A stretch of DNA of 64,000 nucleotides from Pseudoglutamicibacter cumminsii (GCF_016907775.1 NZ_JAFBCO010000001.1:1736001-1800000), one strand, 5' to 3'; numbered from the stretch's first letter, positions 27,584 to 36,403 are shown. Numbers and translations: made by a program. Notes: a model not told the origin generated them from the letters alone.

Positions 27584-27618
27584 TGTGGGGCACAACCATC
27601 GTTGTGCCCCACAGGCTT
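27579..27618 (-). terminator. Terminator of tRNA-Leu
   Basis: A perfect 18-bp stem (AAGCCTGTGGGGCACAAC and complement, loop CATC). On the reverse strand it begins 7 nt after the tRNA-Leu 3' end, and the arm ends in a U-run (TTTTAACG). Confidence 0.85.
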
Positions 27619-27624
27619 GCTGTG

Positions 27625-27706
27625 TGCCCGAGGCGGGACTCGAACCCGCACGATTTTCATCGCTGCATTTTGAGTGCAGTGCGTCTACCAATTCCGCCAC
27701 TCGGGC
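27625..27706 (-). tRNA. tRNA-Leu (CAA)
   Basis: The reverse strand gives acceptor GCCCGAG/CTCGGGC, discriminator A, anticodon stem CTGCA/TGCAG with loop CTCAAAA (anticodon CAA), a long variable arm around GCGATGAAAATCGT typical of tRNA-Leu, and T arm GCGGGTTCGAGTCCCGC. CCA is not encoded. Confidence 0.96.
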
Positions 27707-28026
27707 TGGTGCTTATCCGAAGCTAACCCCTCACGTTAACTTGGGGTGTTCTAACCAGCGGGTTCTACTGTATACGCACTTGTGCTGAAAATGCACATTT
27801 GACTCGCGCGAGAAGGCGCGGGTGACGATTCACACAGTCTTGGCACCCTTGAGGGGTCACGCTTTTGGGCTTAAAGGTCTAGCATGGTCAATGGAGCACA
27901 ATGAACGCCAGGTAAACGAGCGTTCACGTGTCGTTTTCTTTGTTATCTGGTTCCGCCCGCAGACTGGCGGGAAGCATGATGTAGCGGTTGCTCCAATGAA
28001 TTCATAGACGCAGAGAAAGGTCCAGC
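27707..28026. other. Spacer between tRNA-Leu and the phosphate permease
   Basis: This 320-bp region has no credible gene. It must hold the tRNA-Leu promoter (reverse) and the permease promoter. At 27912-27928 GTAAACGAGC-GTTCACG resembles two tandem 11-nt PhoP (PHO-box) half sites, GTAAAC and GTTCAC, which would fit a phosphate gene. A 5-bp inverted repeat GAACG/CGTTC (27903-27925) overlaps it. AGAAAGG before 28027 is the permease ribosome-binding site. Confidence 0.4.
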
Positions 28027-29529
28027 ATGGATCCGTTCTTACTCGTTGTCATCGTCATCGCTTTGGCGTTGTTCTTTGACTTCACGAACGGCTTTCACGA
28101 CACCGCGAACGCTATGGCTACCCCCGTTGCAACGGGTGCAATCAAGCCGAAGAATGCGGTGACGTTGGCCGCAGTCTTGAACCTTGTCGGTGCTTTCCTT
28201 TCAACCGAGGTCGCTATGACGGTCTCGAAGGGCATCATCAACGAATCCTCATCCGATGGCGGCATCCTCATCACACCGTCTGTGATCCTTGCCGGGTTGA
28301 TGGGTGCGATCGTCTGGAACCTCCTCACATGGCTTCTTGGCCTGCCGTCGTCGAGTTCGCACGCGCTGTTCGGCGGTCTCATCGGCGCGGCGATCGTGGG
28401 TGCTGGCTTCTCAGCAGTCAACTACGGAACGCTTCTGGAGAAGGTCCTCATCCCTGCCGTGGCGGCGCCGCTCATCGCGGGCGTGACGGCTTTCTGCGCA
28501 ACGAAGCTCGCGTACCGCATCACGCGTCGAAACAGTAACCAGATTTCACCGAAACGCGGCGGCTTCAAGATCGGCCAGATCTTCTCGTCCTCGCTCGTTG
28601 CGCTGGCTCACGGCACGAATGACGCCCAGAAGACGATGGGCATCATCACCCTGGTTTTGGTTTCGGCCAATATGCAGGAAGCTGGCACGGGCCCACATTT
28701 GTGGGTTATCGCGAGTTGTGCTTTCGCGATCGCATTGGGTACCTATACGGGCGGTTGGCGCATCATGCGCACCATGGGTACCGGCTTGACTGAGGTTAAG
28801 CCTCCGCAGGGTTTCGCAGCTGAAGTCTCGACTGGTGCTGCGATCTTGGCATCGTCGCACCTGGGTTTCGCGCTCTCAACGACGCAGGTCGCTTCGGGTT
28901 CCGTGGTGGGATCCGGCCTGGGTCGTAAGGGTGCGGGCGTCCGCTGGCGTACGGCCGGCAAGATCGCAACGGGCTGGCTGTTCACGTTGCCAGCTGCGGC
29001 GATCATCGGCGGCATTGCAGCTGCTTTGACGCACATCGGTGCCGTAGGCGTGTGGATCGTCCTGATCACTGGTGTGGCTGCGATGCTCGTCATCTTCTTG
29101 ATTTCTATGCGTAACTCGGTCACTCACGAGAACGCGATGCGTGGCGTCGAGGTTTCCTCTGCCGCGGTCCATATCCCAACCAAGAAGGAGCGCCGTAGCG
29201 CGGCTCGTGCGTTGCGTCGCGAGGCCCGCGAGGCCCATGAGCACGCGAAAGCTGCTGCAGCGAAGGCTAAGTCGGAAGCCCGTAAGGCACGCCGCGCAGC
29301 TCGGGCAGCAACGCATGCGAGCCGTGTAGCCCGGAAGGCGGCGGCCGCAGAATTGCGTGAGGCACGTCGGGCGCAAGACATCGAGGAAGCGGCACGGCTG
29401 AGCTTCATCGCTGCAGTTGACAGCCAGGCGGCAGCGGAAGAGTCCGATGTTGCGGCTAGGGAAGCGGAACTCGCAGCTAAGGAGGCCCGAAGGGCCCACG
29501 ACCGTGTCGATTCGAAGCAAGGGAAGTAG
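28027..29529 (+). CDS. pitA: Inorganic phosphate transporter, PiT family, with long charged C-terminal tail
   Basis: A 500-aa low-affinity phosphate:cation symporter. The PiT signatures are FDFTNGFHDTANAMATPVATGA near the N-terminus (key residues G-x-H-D-T-A-N) and LAHGTNDAQKTMGIITL in the second half; about ten membrane segments are visible up to residue 360. Residues about 375-500 are an Ala/Arg/Glu/Lys-rich region with repeated A-R-K-A-A-R-x-A patterns, predicted as a long helix or coiled coil in the cytoplasm; PiT proteins usually lack it. A small membrane protein follows 12 nt later. Confidence 0.92.
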   Translation: MDPFLLVVIVIALALFFDFTNGFHDTANAMATPVATGAIKPKNAVTLAAVLNLVGAFLSTEVAMTVSKGIINESSSDGGILITPSVILAGLMGAIVWNLLTWLLGLPSSSSHALFGGLIGAAIVGAGFSAVNYGTLLEKVLIPAVAAPLIAGVTAFCATKLAYRITRRNSNQISPKRGGFKIGQIFSSSLVALAHGTNDAQKTMGIITLVLVSANMQEAGTGPHLWVIASCAFAIALGTYTGGWRIMRTMGTGLTEVKPPQGFAAEVSTGAAILASSHLGFALSTTQVASGSVVGSGLGRKGAGVRWRTAGKIATGWLFTLPAAAIIGGIAAALTHIGAVGVWIVLITGVAAMLVIFLISMRNSVTHENAMRGVEVSSAAVHIPTKKERRSAARALRREAREAHEHAKAAAAKAKSEARKARRAARAATHASRVARKAAAAELREARRAQDIEEAARLSFIAAVDSQAAAEESDVAAREAELAAKEARRAHDRVDSKQGK

Positions 29530-29541
29530 CGGAGGAAATAA

Positions 29542-29790
29542 ATGACTATTGAGTGGATGTCTTTCCTGCTGGTCTTTGCCGCGACCTTGGTGTCGACGAT
29601 GTTCGTGGTGTTGATGTTTTCCACGGGCGTGCGCTTGCAATCGATGCACGACGCGGCAATCGAGGAGGGTCTGTCTAATACGAAACGCCTCAAAGCGGGC
29701 TATTACGCGTGCTATGCGGTCTCTGGCGTGATCGTTCTGATTGGTATCGCGCTGATCGTTCCGGCGCTCCATAAAGCTCTGGGTTTTTGA
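29542..29790 (+). CDS. Small two-helix membrane protein next to PiT
   Basis: An 82-aa protein with two hydrophobic segments (MSFLLVFAATLVSTMFVVLMF and YYACYAVSGVIVLIGIALIV) separated by a polar loop of about 25 residues. I do not recognise a named family. It is 12 nt downstream of the phosphate permease with GGAGG in the gap and so is probably translated with it. A subunit or regulator of the permease is the simplest guess, unsupported by any motif. Confidence 0.75.
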   Translation: MTIEWMSFLLVFAATLVSTMFVVLMFSTGVRLQSMHDAAIEEGLSNTKRLKAGYYACYAVSGVIVLIGIALIVPALHKALGF

Positions 29791-29816
29791 CGTGGGGCTT
29801 CTGGAACGTTAGATAG

Positions 29817-29858
29817 CGATGAGGGCGGGCCACCATCGATGGTGGCCCGCCCTCATCG
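29817..29858. terminator. Bidirectional terminator, perfect 42-bp palindrome
   Basis: Arms of 21 bp (CGATGAGGGCGGGCCACCATC and its exact complement) meet with no spacer. It lies between two convergent genes and probably ends both transcripts. There is no U-run on either side. Confidence 0.8.
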
Positions 29859-29913
29859 TGCGTTGCGGCTTGTTGGCCTGCCGTGGCCGCGGTTTGCACT
29901 AGCGCGGATTGTA

Positions 29914-30429
29914 TTACCGAGGGTTGATGATCTGGTTGGTGATGCGCGCGCTCGCTACGAGTTTGTCTTGCTCATCGTAGATTTTGATGTCGTGGCTCGT
30001 GGTGGTGCGGCCGAGGTGGGCTGGAGTGCACACGCCACGCACACGACCGGAGACTCCTGCACGGTGGTGGGTGATGTTGAGGTCAACACCTACCGCGACT
30101 TTCCCGTGGAGACCGGAGTCGACGATGTGCAACGCGGCCGCGAACGAGCCGAGGGTTTCCGCGAGTGCCGCGCTGGCACCGCCGTGGAGGATTCCGGCAA
30201 CCTGGGTGTTGGTTTCAACGGGCATGGTTGCGGTGAGCTCATCGACTGTGAACTTCTCGAAGACGATTCCGAGCTTGGTTACCAGCTCGCCTGGACCGTG
30301 ATGTCGCAGATACTCCCAGGCCGCAGGCGGGATGTTCGCTTGGGTCAGTTCTGCCGCAAACGGGTGGTTTTCGGTGGCTTCACAGGTGCCGGCCGTTTCG
30401 GGTTTCGGGCTTTTGTCAGTCATGGGCAT
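29914..30429 (-). CDS. Hotdog-fold thioesterase (PaaI-like)
   Basis: A 171-aa protein of the hotdog acyl-CoA thioesterase group. The core motif is GILHGGASAALAETLGS (residues about 83-99; HGG and the acidic Glu are the usual active-site features), then VGVDLNITHHRAG and VRGVCTPAHLGRTT. The substrate is unknown; small aryl- or acyl-CoAs are typical. The start is ATG 30429 or 30423. It diverges from polA with only 13 bp between the start codons. TTGACA lies on its strand at 30453-30448, but a matching -10 is poor. Confidence 0.85.
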   Translation of the reverse strand: MPMTDKSPKPETAGTCEATENHPFAAELTQANIPPAAWEYLRHHGPGELVTKLGIVFEKFTVDELTATMPVETNTQVAGILHGGASAALAETLGSFAAALHIVDSGLHGKVAVGVDLNITHHRAGVSGRVRGVCTPAHLGRTTTSHDIKIYDEQDKLVASARITNQIINPR

Positions 30430-30435
30430 TAGGCT
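30430..30435 (+). promoter_or_regulatory. -10 hexamer of polA (leaderless type)
   Basis: TAGGCT ends seven bases before the GTG at 30443. It abuts the start codon of the divergent thioesterase gene. Confidence 0.5.
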
Positions 30436-30442
30436 TTCATAC

Positions 30443-33208
30443 GTGAGTGTCAACGCAAAGTCTTCATCGTCTGCATCTTCGTCGTCTTCTGAACCTAAGC
30501 CACGTTTGCTCGTTATCGATGGGCATTCGATGGCGTTCCGCGCGTTTTTCGCTTTGCCTGCCGAGAATTTTTCTACGGCTACGGGCCAGTACACGAACGC
30601 GGTTCATGGTTTCGTGTCGATGCTGTTGAAAATGATTGAGCAGCGTGAGCCGACCCATGTTGCGGTCGCGTTTGACCTTTCTGGTCCCACGATTCGCTCG
30701 CAGCAGTATGAGGAATATAAGGGCGGCCGAGCTGAGACGCCGCCAGAGTTCGCGGGCCAGATTGAGTTGATCGATCAGGTTATGGCTGCGATGAACATCC
30801 CGACGCTCACGTACGAGGGCTACGAGGCCGATGACATTTTGGCGACGCTCTCGACCCGGGGTGCCGCTGATGGCTTTGAGGTTCTGGTTGTTTCGGGTGA
30901 CCGGGACACGTTCCAGCTGATCAACGACGACGTGCTCGTTTTGTATCCGATGCGCGGCATTTCGGATATCCCGCCGATGGACGCCGCAGCTGTTGAGGAG
31001 CGTTACGGGGTTCTTCCGCAGAATTACCCGGATATGGCCGCGCTGGTGGGGGAGAAGGCCGATAATCTGCCGGGTGTTCCTGGCGTGGGCAATAAGACCG
31101 CGGCTAAGTGGATCAATCAGTACGGCTCGGTCGAAGACATCCTGGCTCATGCGGATGAGATCAAGGGCAAGGTCGGTCAGAACTTGCGTGATCATGTCGA
31201 TGATGTGCGCCGCAACCGTGAGCTGAACGCTTTGGTTCGGGATTTGGATGTGGATGTCACGTGGGATGACATGCGGGTGCGTGAGCCTGAATGGGACCGT
31301 ATTGAGGACTTGTTTGATTCGCTTGAGTTCAATACGTTGCGTCGTCGTTTGAATGATGTGATGGGTGGCTTGAGCGAGGACGAAGGCCCGGCTGTTGAGC
31401 TGCCGAATGCGGTGTCTGCTACTTCTGCGAAAGAGATTCGCGAGTGGCTTGATGAGGTGGCCGCCCCGGATGCTGTGGCTGGTTCTGTTGCTGCTTTGCG
31501 CGCTGAGCTTGCGGCTGAGCATGCGGTGGGCGAGGCATCGGATGTCCTGAGCCTTTCGGTTGCTGTGCTTCCGGAAGGGGCGGCGCAGGCTGAGGTCTTG
31601 CAGGTTGATCTTGCCCAGCTGGATGAGGAAGCTACCGATGTGGTGGCGGGCTGGCTGGCGGATGCCGAGCGTCCGAAGGTGGTCTATGACCTCAAGCCGA
31701 TGCTGAAGGCGCTGTGGGCGCGTGGCTTGAAGGTCGCGGGCGTCATCGATGATGTTGCGTTGTCTGCGTATTTGGTTCAGCCGGATCGTCGCGGTTACGC
31801 GCTTGAGGATCTTGCTCAGCAGCATCTGAAGCGCACGCTGGGCGAGGCGGCGGCGCAGGAAGCTGGCCAGCTTGATCTGGGTCTGCACGAAGACGGTTCG
31901 GCCGTCGATGGCCGTGAGGCTGAGCGTGCGGATGTCACGTTGCGTTTGCATGCGGTTTTGCAACCGATGCTGGTGGATCGTGAGGCCGAGGACTTGCTGA
32001 CGCAGGTTGAGGTTCCGTTGGCGAGCGTTTTGGCGCGCATGGAGGCCACGGGTGTGGCCGTGGATCTGGAGTCACTCGATGATTTGATCGACAGCTTCAC
32101 TCAAAACATGAATCGTGCTCAGCAACAGGCTTTCGATGCCATCGGGCACGAAGTCAACCTGAGTAGCCCTAAGCAGTTGCAGGCGGTTTTGTTCGAGGAG
32201 CTCGAGCTTCCGAAGACCAAGAAGATCAAGACCGGTTACACGACGGATGCGGCATCGCTACAGGATCTGTTGGTCAAGACGGGGCATCCGTTCCTTGAGG
32301 CTCTGATGGCTCACCGTGACGTGAGCAAGCTGCGCCAGACCGTCGAAGGTTTGAAGAAGACCGTTGCGGCCGATGGTCGTATTCACACGACGTTCTCGCA
32401 GACTGCCGCGGCGACTGGCCGGTTGTCATCGTTGAATCCGAACCTGCAGAACATCCCGGTGCGTACCGAGGAAGGCCGCCGTATCCGCGACATCTTCACT
32501 TGCGGTGACAGCGCCGAACTGCTGACGGCGGACTATTCGCAGATTGAGATGCGCATTATGGCGCACCTCTCCGGCGATGAGTCGTTAATCCAGGCGTTCA
32601 AGGACGGCGAGGACTTGCACCGCTTCGTGGGTTCGCGTGTCTTCGATGTCGCCCCTGAGGATGTTTCGCCGGAGATGCGCTCCAAGGTCAAGGCGATGAG
32701 CTACGGCCTCGCATATGGTCTGAGCCAATTCGGTTTGTCCCAGCAGCTGGGTATTTCGGTCGATGAGGCCCGCACACTGCGTAACGACTACTTCAAGCGT
32801 TTCGGTGCGGTCCGCGATTACCTCGACGAGGTTGTCGACCAGGCGCGAGTGGATGGTTACACATCGACGTTACTGGGCCGCCGGCGTTATCTTCCTGAGC
32901 TGCATAGCGATAACCGCCAGCTCCGAGAGATGGCTAAGCGTGCCGCCTTGAACGCCCCGATTCAGGGGAGCGCCGCGGACATTATTAAGCTCGCGATGCT
33001 GAGGATTCCCGCCGCATTCGAAGAAGCGGGGTTGGAATCGAAGATGCTGTTGCAGGTCCATGACGAATTGATTTTCGAGGTCGTGGACGGCGAACAGGAT
33101 AAGGTACGTTCACTCGTGGTTGAGATTATGTCCGGCGCGATGGAACTGTCTGTCCCGCTGGATGTGAACATCGGCAGCGGACGTACCTGGCACGATGCCG
33201 CGCACTAG
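30443..33208 (+). CDS. polA: DNA polymerase I
   Basis: A 921-aa repair and Okazaki-fragment polymerase. The 5' nuclease domain (residues about 20-310) has LLVIDGHSMAFRAFFA and ADDILATL. The middle 3'-5' exonuclease-like domain lacks the catalytic D-x-E motif, as in other actinobacterial PolA, so it should not proofread. The polymerase domain has motif A TADYSQIEMR near 695, motif B KAMSYGLAYG near 750 and motif C QVHDELIFEV near 871. The GTG start is chosen by -10 spacing; an ATG at 30422 would add 7 residues but overlap the divergent gene. Confidence 0.96.
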   Translation: MSVNAKSSSSASSSSSEPKPRLLVIDGHSMAFRAFFALPAENFSTATGQYTNAVHGFVSMLLKMIEQREPTHVAVAFDLSGPTIRSQQYEEYKGGRAETPPEFAGQIELIDQVMAAMNIPTLTYEGYEADDILATLSTRGAADGFEVLVVSGDRDTFQLINDDVLVLYPMRGISDIPPMDAAAVEERYGVLPQNYPDMAALVGEKADNLPGVPGVGNKTAAKWINQYGSVEDILAHADEIKGKVGQNLRDHVDDVRRNRELNALVRDLDVDVTWDDMRVREPEWDRIEDLFDSLEFNTLRRRLNDVMGGLSEDEGPAVELPNAVSATSAKEIREWLDEVAAPDAVAGSVAALRAELAAEHAVGEASDVLSLSVAVLPEGAAQAEVLQVDLAQLDEEATDVVAGWLADAERPKVVYDLKPMLKALWARGLKVAGVIDDVALSAYLVQPDRRGYALEDLAQQHLKRTLGEAAAQEAGQLDLGLHEDGSAVDGREAERADVTLRLHAVLQPMLVDREAEDLLTQVEVPLASVLARMEATGVAVDLESLDDLIDSFTQNMNRAQQQAFDAIGHEVNLSSPKQLQAVLFEELELPKTKKIKTGYTTDAASLQDLLVKTGHPFLEALMAHRDVSKLRQTVEGLKKTVAADGRIHTTFSQTAAATGRLSSLNPNLQNIPVRTEEGRRIRDIFTCGDSAELLTADYSQIEMRIMAHLSGDESLIQAFKDGEDLHRFVGSRVFDVAPEDVSPEMRSKVKAMSYGLAYGLSQFGLSQQLGISVDEARTLRNDYFKRFGAVRDYLDEVVDQARVDGYTSTLLGRRRYLPELHSDNRQLREMAKRAALNAPIQGSAADIIKLAMLRIPAAFEEAGLESKMLLQVHDELIFEVVDGEQDKVRSLVVEIMSGAMELSVPLDVNIGSGRTWHDAAH

Positions 33209-33258
33209 CACAAGGTGCGACACAAAGCTTCCACAAAGATACTGATCTGGAGATAGAA

Positions 33259-34602
33259 ATGAGCACTGACGTGGTTCGCGATGAGCAGTTCAGGGTTGTT
33301 CGGCACAGCCCGGAAGGCCCTCTGGGAAGCCCCGATCCGGTGACTGAAGCGTTCGTTGAAGCTATGGCGTTAAGCTTCCTGGAAGGGCGCCGGAGCAAGG
33401 AAGAGTTGCAGGGCAAAGTTGACCGTTTCCGCCTGGACGGTTCGCTCTTGACGATGGTTCATGACGACAACCAGCCGTCGATCGCTCTAGATGCCGAAAT
33501 CCCTGTCGCGACGTTCGCGGAGTTCCCCGGGAAGCTGTGCGTCCGAGAAGACGTGCTGGTTGATACGCACATGGTCACTGAGGTGACAGTCCGTACCTCG
33601 CACCGTCGTCGTGGTTTGCTGACCAAGATGATGCACGCGTCCTTTGACCGAGCTAAGGAAGCCGGGCGTCCGTTGGCTGCGCTGACGGCAACCGAGGGCG
33701 TGATCTATGGTCGTTTCGGTTTCGGTGTCGCCGCGCATACGGGAACATGCCGCGTTAAGGTTTTGCACGGTTTGCGTTTGCGGGATTCGGCGATCAAGGC
33801 GATCGAGGATTCTGGTGTTCGTGTTGTGGTTCCGTCCTGGGACGAGATGCCTGCGATCCACCGTGAGTCCTCTGAGGCTTTCGTGAAGCGTATGCCGGGC
33901 CAAATTGCGCCGGTTTCTTCGCAGATTCGTCGTGCCGAGGGCATGAGCAACTATTCGGCTGAGCCGGGGGAGAACCACGACTTGCGTCCGCTGGTGGCTC
34001 TCGGCCCGGACGGCGCGGTTCGTGGTCACGCGATCGCTGAGTTCTCGGGCTGGGAATCCAATCCGTTCACGTTGCAAGTTCATGAGCTCATGGCGGCTGA
34101 TCCTGTTGCGGAGCTCGCGCTGTGGCAAGCGCTGGGTGCCACTGACCTGGTAGCGGAGCTTTCCGCCGATGCGGTGGTTGCCGATCATGCGCTACGTGTT
34201 GCCTTGATCAATGGCCGCGATGTCATTGACGGAGAGACCAAAGATGCGTTGTGGCTACGGATGTTGGATGTTCCAGAGGCGATGCGTGCACGCGGCTTGA
34301 GCGCCGAGGGTTCCGTGGTTCTGAACGTGACTGATCCGTTGGGCTATGCGCAGGGTACGTTCCTGATCGAGACGGATGCCAACGAGACACGCGTTACTGA
34401 ATCGCCTGAGGATGGCTCCATTGGCGCCGATGTTCCGCGCTTGAGCTTGGATGCCGAGGCGTTGGCTGCCTTGTACTTGGGTACGTGCCGCGTGGCTGAT
34501 CTGGTTGCGAGTGGGCGTGCGCAGGCCGAGGAAGCTGACCTCGAAGCACTTCACGTGTTGTTCCACTCCAAGGTGCCTCCGATTAACACAACCTATTTCT
34601 GA
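33259..34602 (+). CDS. Eis-like GNAT N-acetyltransferase
   Basis: A 447-aa protein with the Eis-type layout of two GNAT regions and a C-terminal sterol-carrier-like domain. The acetyl-CoA loop is VTVRTSHRRRGLLTKMM (residues about 112-128; R/Q-x-x-G-x-G/A variant HRRRGLL), followed by ATEGVIYGRFGFG. The chain ends in a C-terminal Phe carboxylate (INTTYF), which in Eis enters the active site. Eis acetylates aminoglycosides or protein lysines; the substrate here is unknown. GGAGATAG stands 5 nt before the ATG. Confidence 0.85.
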   Translation: MSTDVVRDEQFRVVRHSPEGPLGSPDPVTEAFVEAMALSFLEGRRSKEELQGKVDRFRLDGSLLTMVHDDNQPSIALDAEIPVATFAEFPGKLCVREDVLVDTHMVTEVTVRTSHRRRGLLTKMMHASFDRAKEAGRPLAALTATEGVIYGRFGFGVAAHTGTCRVKVLHGLRLRDSAIKAIEDSGVRVVVPSWDEMPAIHRESSEAFVKRMPGQIAPVSSQIRRAEGMSNYSAEPGENHDLRPLVALGPDGAVRGHAIAEFSGWESNPFTLQVHELMAADPVAELALWQALGATDLVAELSADAVVADHALRVALINGRDVIDGETKDALWLRMLDVPEAMRARGLSAEGSVVLNVTDPLGYAQGTFLIETDANETRVTESPEDGSIGADVPRLSLDAEALAALYLGTCRVADLVASGRAQAEEADLEALHVLFHSKVPPINTTYF

Positions 34603-34672
34603 TGTTCTGGTTACATCGGCATCATGGGCAGAGTCTTGTCATGAGGCAGCAGTAGACGAAGGTCATACTTCA

Positions 34673-34701
34673 TTGACTGGTCTGGCCCCATAGCATAGAC
34701 T
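34673..34701 (+). promoter_or_regulatory. Promoter of rpsA
   Basis: TTGACT (34673-34678), a 17-bp spacer and TAGACT (34696-34701). Transcription would start near 34708, giving a leader of about 130 nt. Confidence 0.65.
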
Positions 34702-34719
34702 TGATTGAGTTGTGCATTT

Positions 34720-34735
34720 CGCGTGCCCTCACGCG
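34720..34735 (+). promoter_or_regulatory. Hairpin in the rpsA leader
   Basis: CGCGTG-CCCT-CACGCG forms a perfect 6-bp stem with a tetraloop about 12 nt after the predicted start of transcription. It may stabilise the message or serve S1 autoregulation; neither is shown. Confidence 0.4.
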
Positions 34736-34837
34736 TGCGCAATTTCATATTGTTCACTACTCGGAACAGCACATATCGAGCGAAGTATTCGCAGCTGTTT
34801 CCGACCGATTTACTATCCGTAACGGAGCCCCTACTAC

Positions 34838-36316
34838 ATGACCACTACGAACCCGGATCAGACCGGACTCCCGCAGGTCGCAGTCAACGACATCGGCTCG
34901 GAGGAAGATTTCCTCGCCGCAATCGACGCAACCATCAAGTACTTCAACGACGGCGATCTCGTTGAAGGCGAGGTTGTCAAGGTTGACCACGACGAAGTTC
35001 TGCTGGATATCGGCTACAAGACCGAGGGTGTTATCCCGTCCCGCGAACTGTCCATCAAGCACGATGTGGACCCGAGCGATGTCGTCGAGGTTGGCGACAC
35101 GGTTGAGGCTCTTGTCCTGACTAAGGAGGACAAGGAAGGCCGTCTGATCCTCTCCAAGAAGCGCGCACAGTACGAGCGTGCATGGGGCGACATCGAGAAG
35201 GTCAAGGAAGAAGACGGCGTCGTTACCGGTACCGTCATCGAGGTTGTCAAGGGTGGTCTCATCCTCGACATCGGCCTCCGCGGCTTCCTGCCTGCTTCCT
35301 TGGTTGAGATGCGTCGCGTTCGCGACCTGGCTCCGTACATCGGCCAGCAGCTCGAAGCTAAGATCATCGAACTCGACAAGCACCGCAACAACGTTGTGCT
35401 TTCCCGCCGTGCATGGCTCGAGGAGACCCAGTCCGCAGTTCGCACTGAGTTCCTCAACAAGCTCGAGAAGGGCCAGGTTCGCGAGGGCGTTGTTTCGTCC
35501 ATCGTCAACTTCGGTGCATTCGTTGACCTGGGCGGCGTAGACGGCCTGGTTCACGTTTCCGAGCTCTCCTGGAAGCACATCGACCACCCATCCGAGGTTG
35601 TCGAGGTTGGCCAGAAGGTCACCGTCGAGGTTCTCGAGGTCGACATGAGCCGCGAGCGCGTTTCCCTGTCGCTCAAGGCAACTCAGGAAGACCCATGGCA
35701 GACCTTCGCCCGCACCCACGCACTGGGTCAGGTTGTACCAGGTAAGGTCACTAAGCTCGTCCCATTCGGTGCGTTCGTTCGCGTCGAAGACGGCATCGAG
35801 GGCCTCGTTCACATCTCCGAGCTGGCTGAGCGCCACGTTGACCTCGCTGAGCAGGTTGTTCAGGTTGGTCAGGAAATCTTCGTCAAGGTCATCGACATCG
35901 ATCTCGAGCGCCGCCGCATCTCCCTGTCCCTCAAGCAGGCCAACGAAGGCGTTGACCCAGAGGGCACCGAGTTCGACCCAGCTCTGTACGGCATGGCCGC
36001 AGAGTACGACGAGGCCGGCAACTACAAGTACCCAGAGGGCTTCGACCCAGAGACCAACGAGTGGCTCGAGGGCTACGAGGCTCAGCGCGCAGAGTGGGAG
36101 CAGCAGTACGCTGCCGCACAGGCTCGCTGGGAGGCTCACAAGAAGCAGGTTGCAGACGCAATGGAGAAGGACGCCGAGGCCGGCGCACAGCAGGCAGCTG
36201 CTCCAGCTCCAGCTTCCTACTCCTCCGAGGACCAGGGCGCTGCTGAAGACAGCGGCACCCTCGCATCGGACGAGGCTCTTGCTGCACTGCGTGAGAAGCT
36301 CACCGGCAACAAGTAA
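34838..36316 (+). CDS. rpsA: 30S ribosomal protein S1
   Basis: A 492-aa RNA-binding protein with four S1 (OB-fold) domains at about residues 36-105, 123-190, 208-277 and 294-364; repeats such as GAFVDLGGVDGLVHVSELSW and GAFVRVEDGIEGLVHISELA are clear. The first domain is the most divergent, which fits 30S binding. A C-terminal tail of about 120 residues is rich in Ala, Glu, Gln and Pro. Codon use is strongly biased to C-ending codons, as expected for a highly expressed gene. The ATG follows CGGAG by 9 nt. Confidence 0.97.
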   Translation: MTTTNPDQTGLPQVAVNDIGSEEDFLAAIDATIKYFNDGDLVEGEVVKVDHDEVLLDIGYKTEGVIPSRELSIKHDVDPSDVVEVGDTVEALVLTKEDKEGRLILSKKRAQYERAWGDIEKVKEEDGVVTGTVIEVVKGGLILDIGLRGFLPASLVEMRRVRDLAPYIGQQLEAKIIELDKHRNNVVLSRRAWLEETQSAVRTEFLNKLEKGQVREGVVSSIVNFGAFVDLGGVDGLVHVSELSWKHIDHPSEVVEVGQKVTVEVLEVDMSRERVSLSLKATQEDPWQTFARTHALGQVVPGKVTKLVPFGAFVRVEDGIEGLVHISELAERHVDLAEQVVQVGQEIFVKVIDIDLERRRISLSLKQANEGVDPEGTEFDPALYGMAAEYDEAGNYKYPEGFDPETNEWLEGYEAQRAEWEQQYAAAQARWEAHKKQVADAMEKDAEAGAQQAAAPAPASYSSEDQGAAEDSGTLASDEALAALREKLTGNK

Positions 36317-36371
36317 GCAACACATCGACTCCCGCTCGTGAGGTAAACACCCCTGCGGAGTAGATGATACG

Positions 36372-36403
36372 AAGAGGGCGGTTCCTTCCGGAACCGCCCT
36401 CTT
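36372..36403 (+). terminator. Terminator of rpsA
   Basis: A perfect 14-bp stem AAGAGGGCGGTTCC with complement and loop TTCC, 55 nt after the stop, ending in CTCTTTG. Confidence 0.85.

Noticed and set aside
30464..31963. A 499-aa reverse open frame opposite the 5' part of polA
   Set aside because: Shadow frame; the forward translation has all DNA polymerase I motifs.
34757..36325. A 522-aa open frame antisense to the whole of rpsA
   Set aside because: It mirrors the strong codon bias of rpsA, is made of Leu/Val/Asp-rich strings without any motif, and rpsA is certain.
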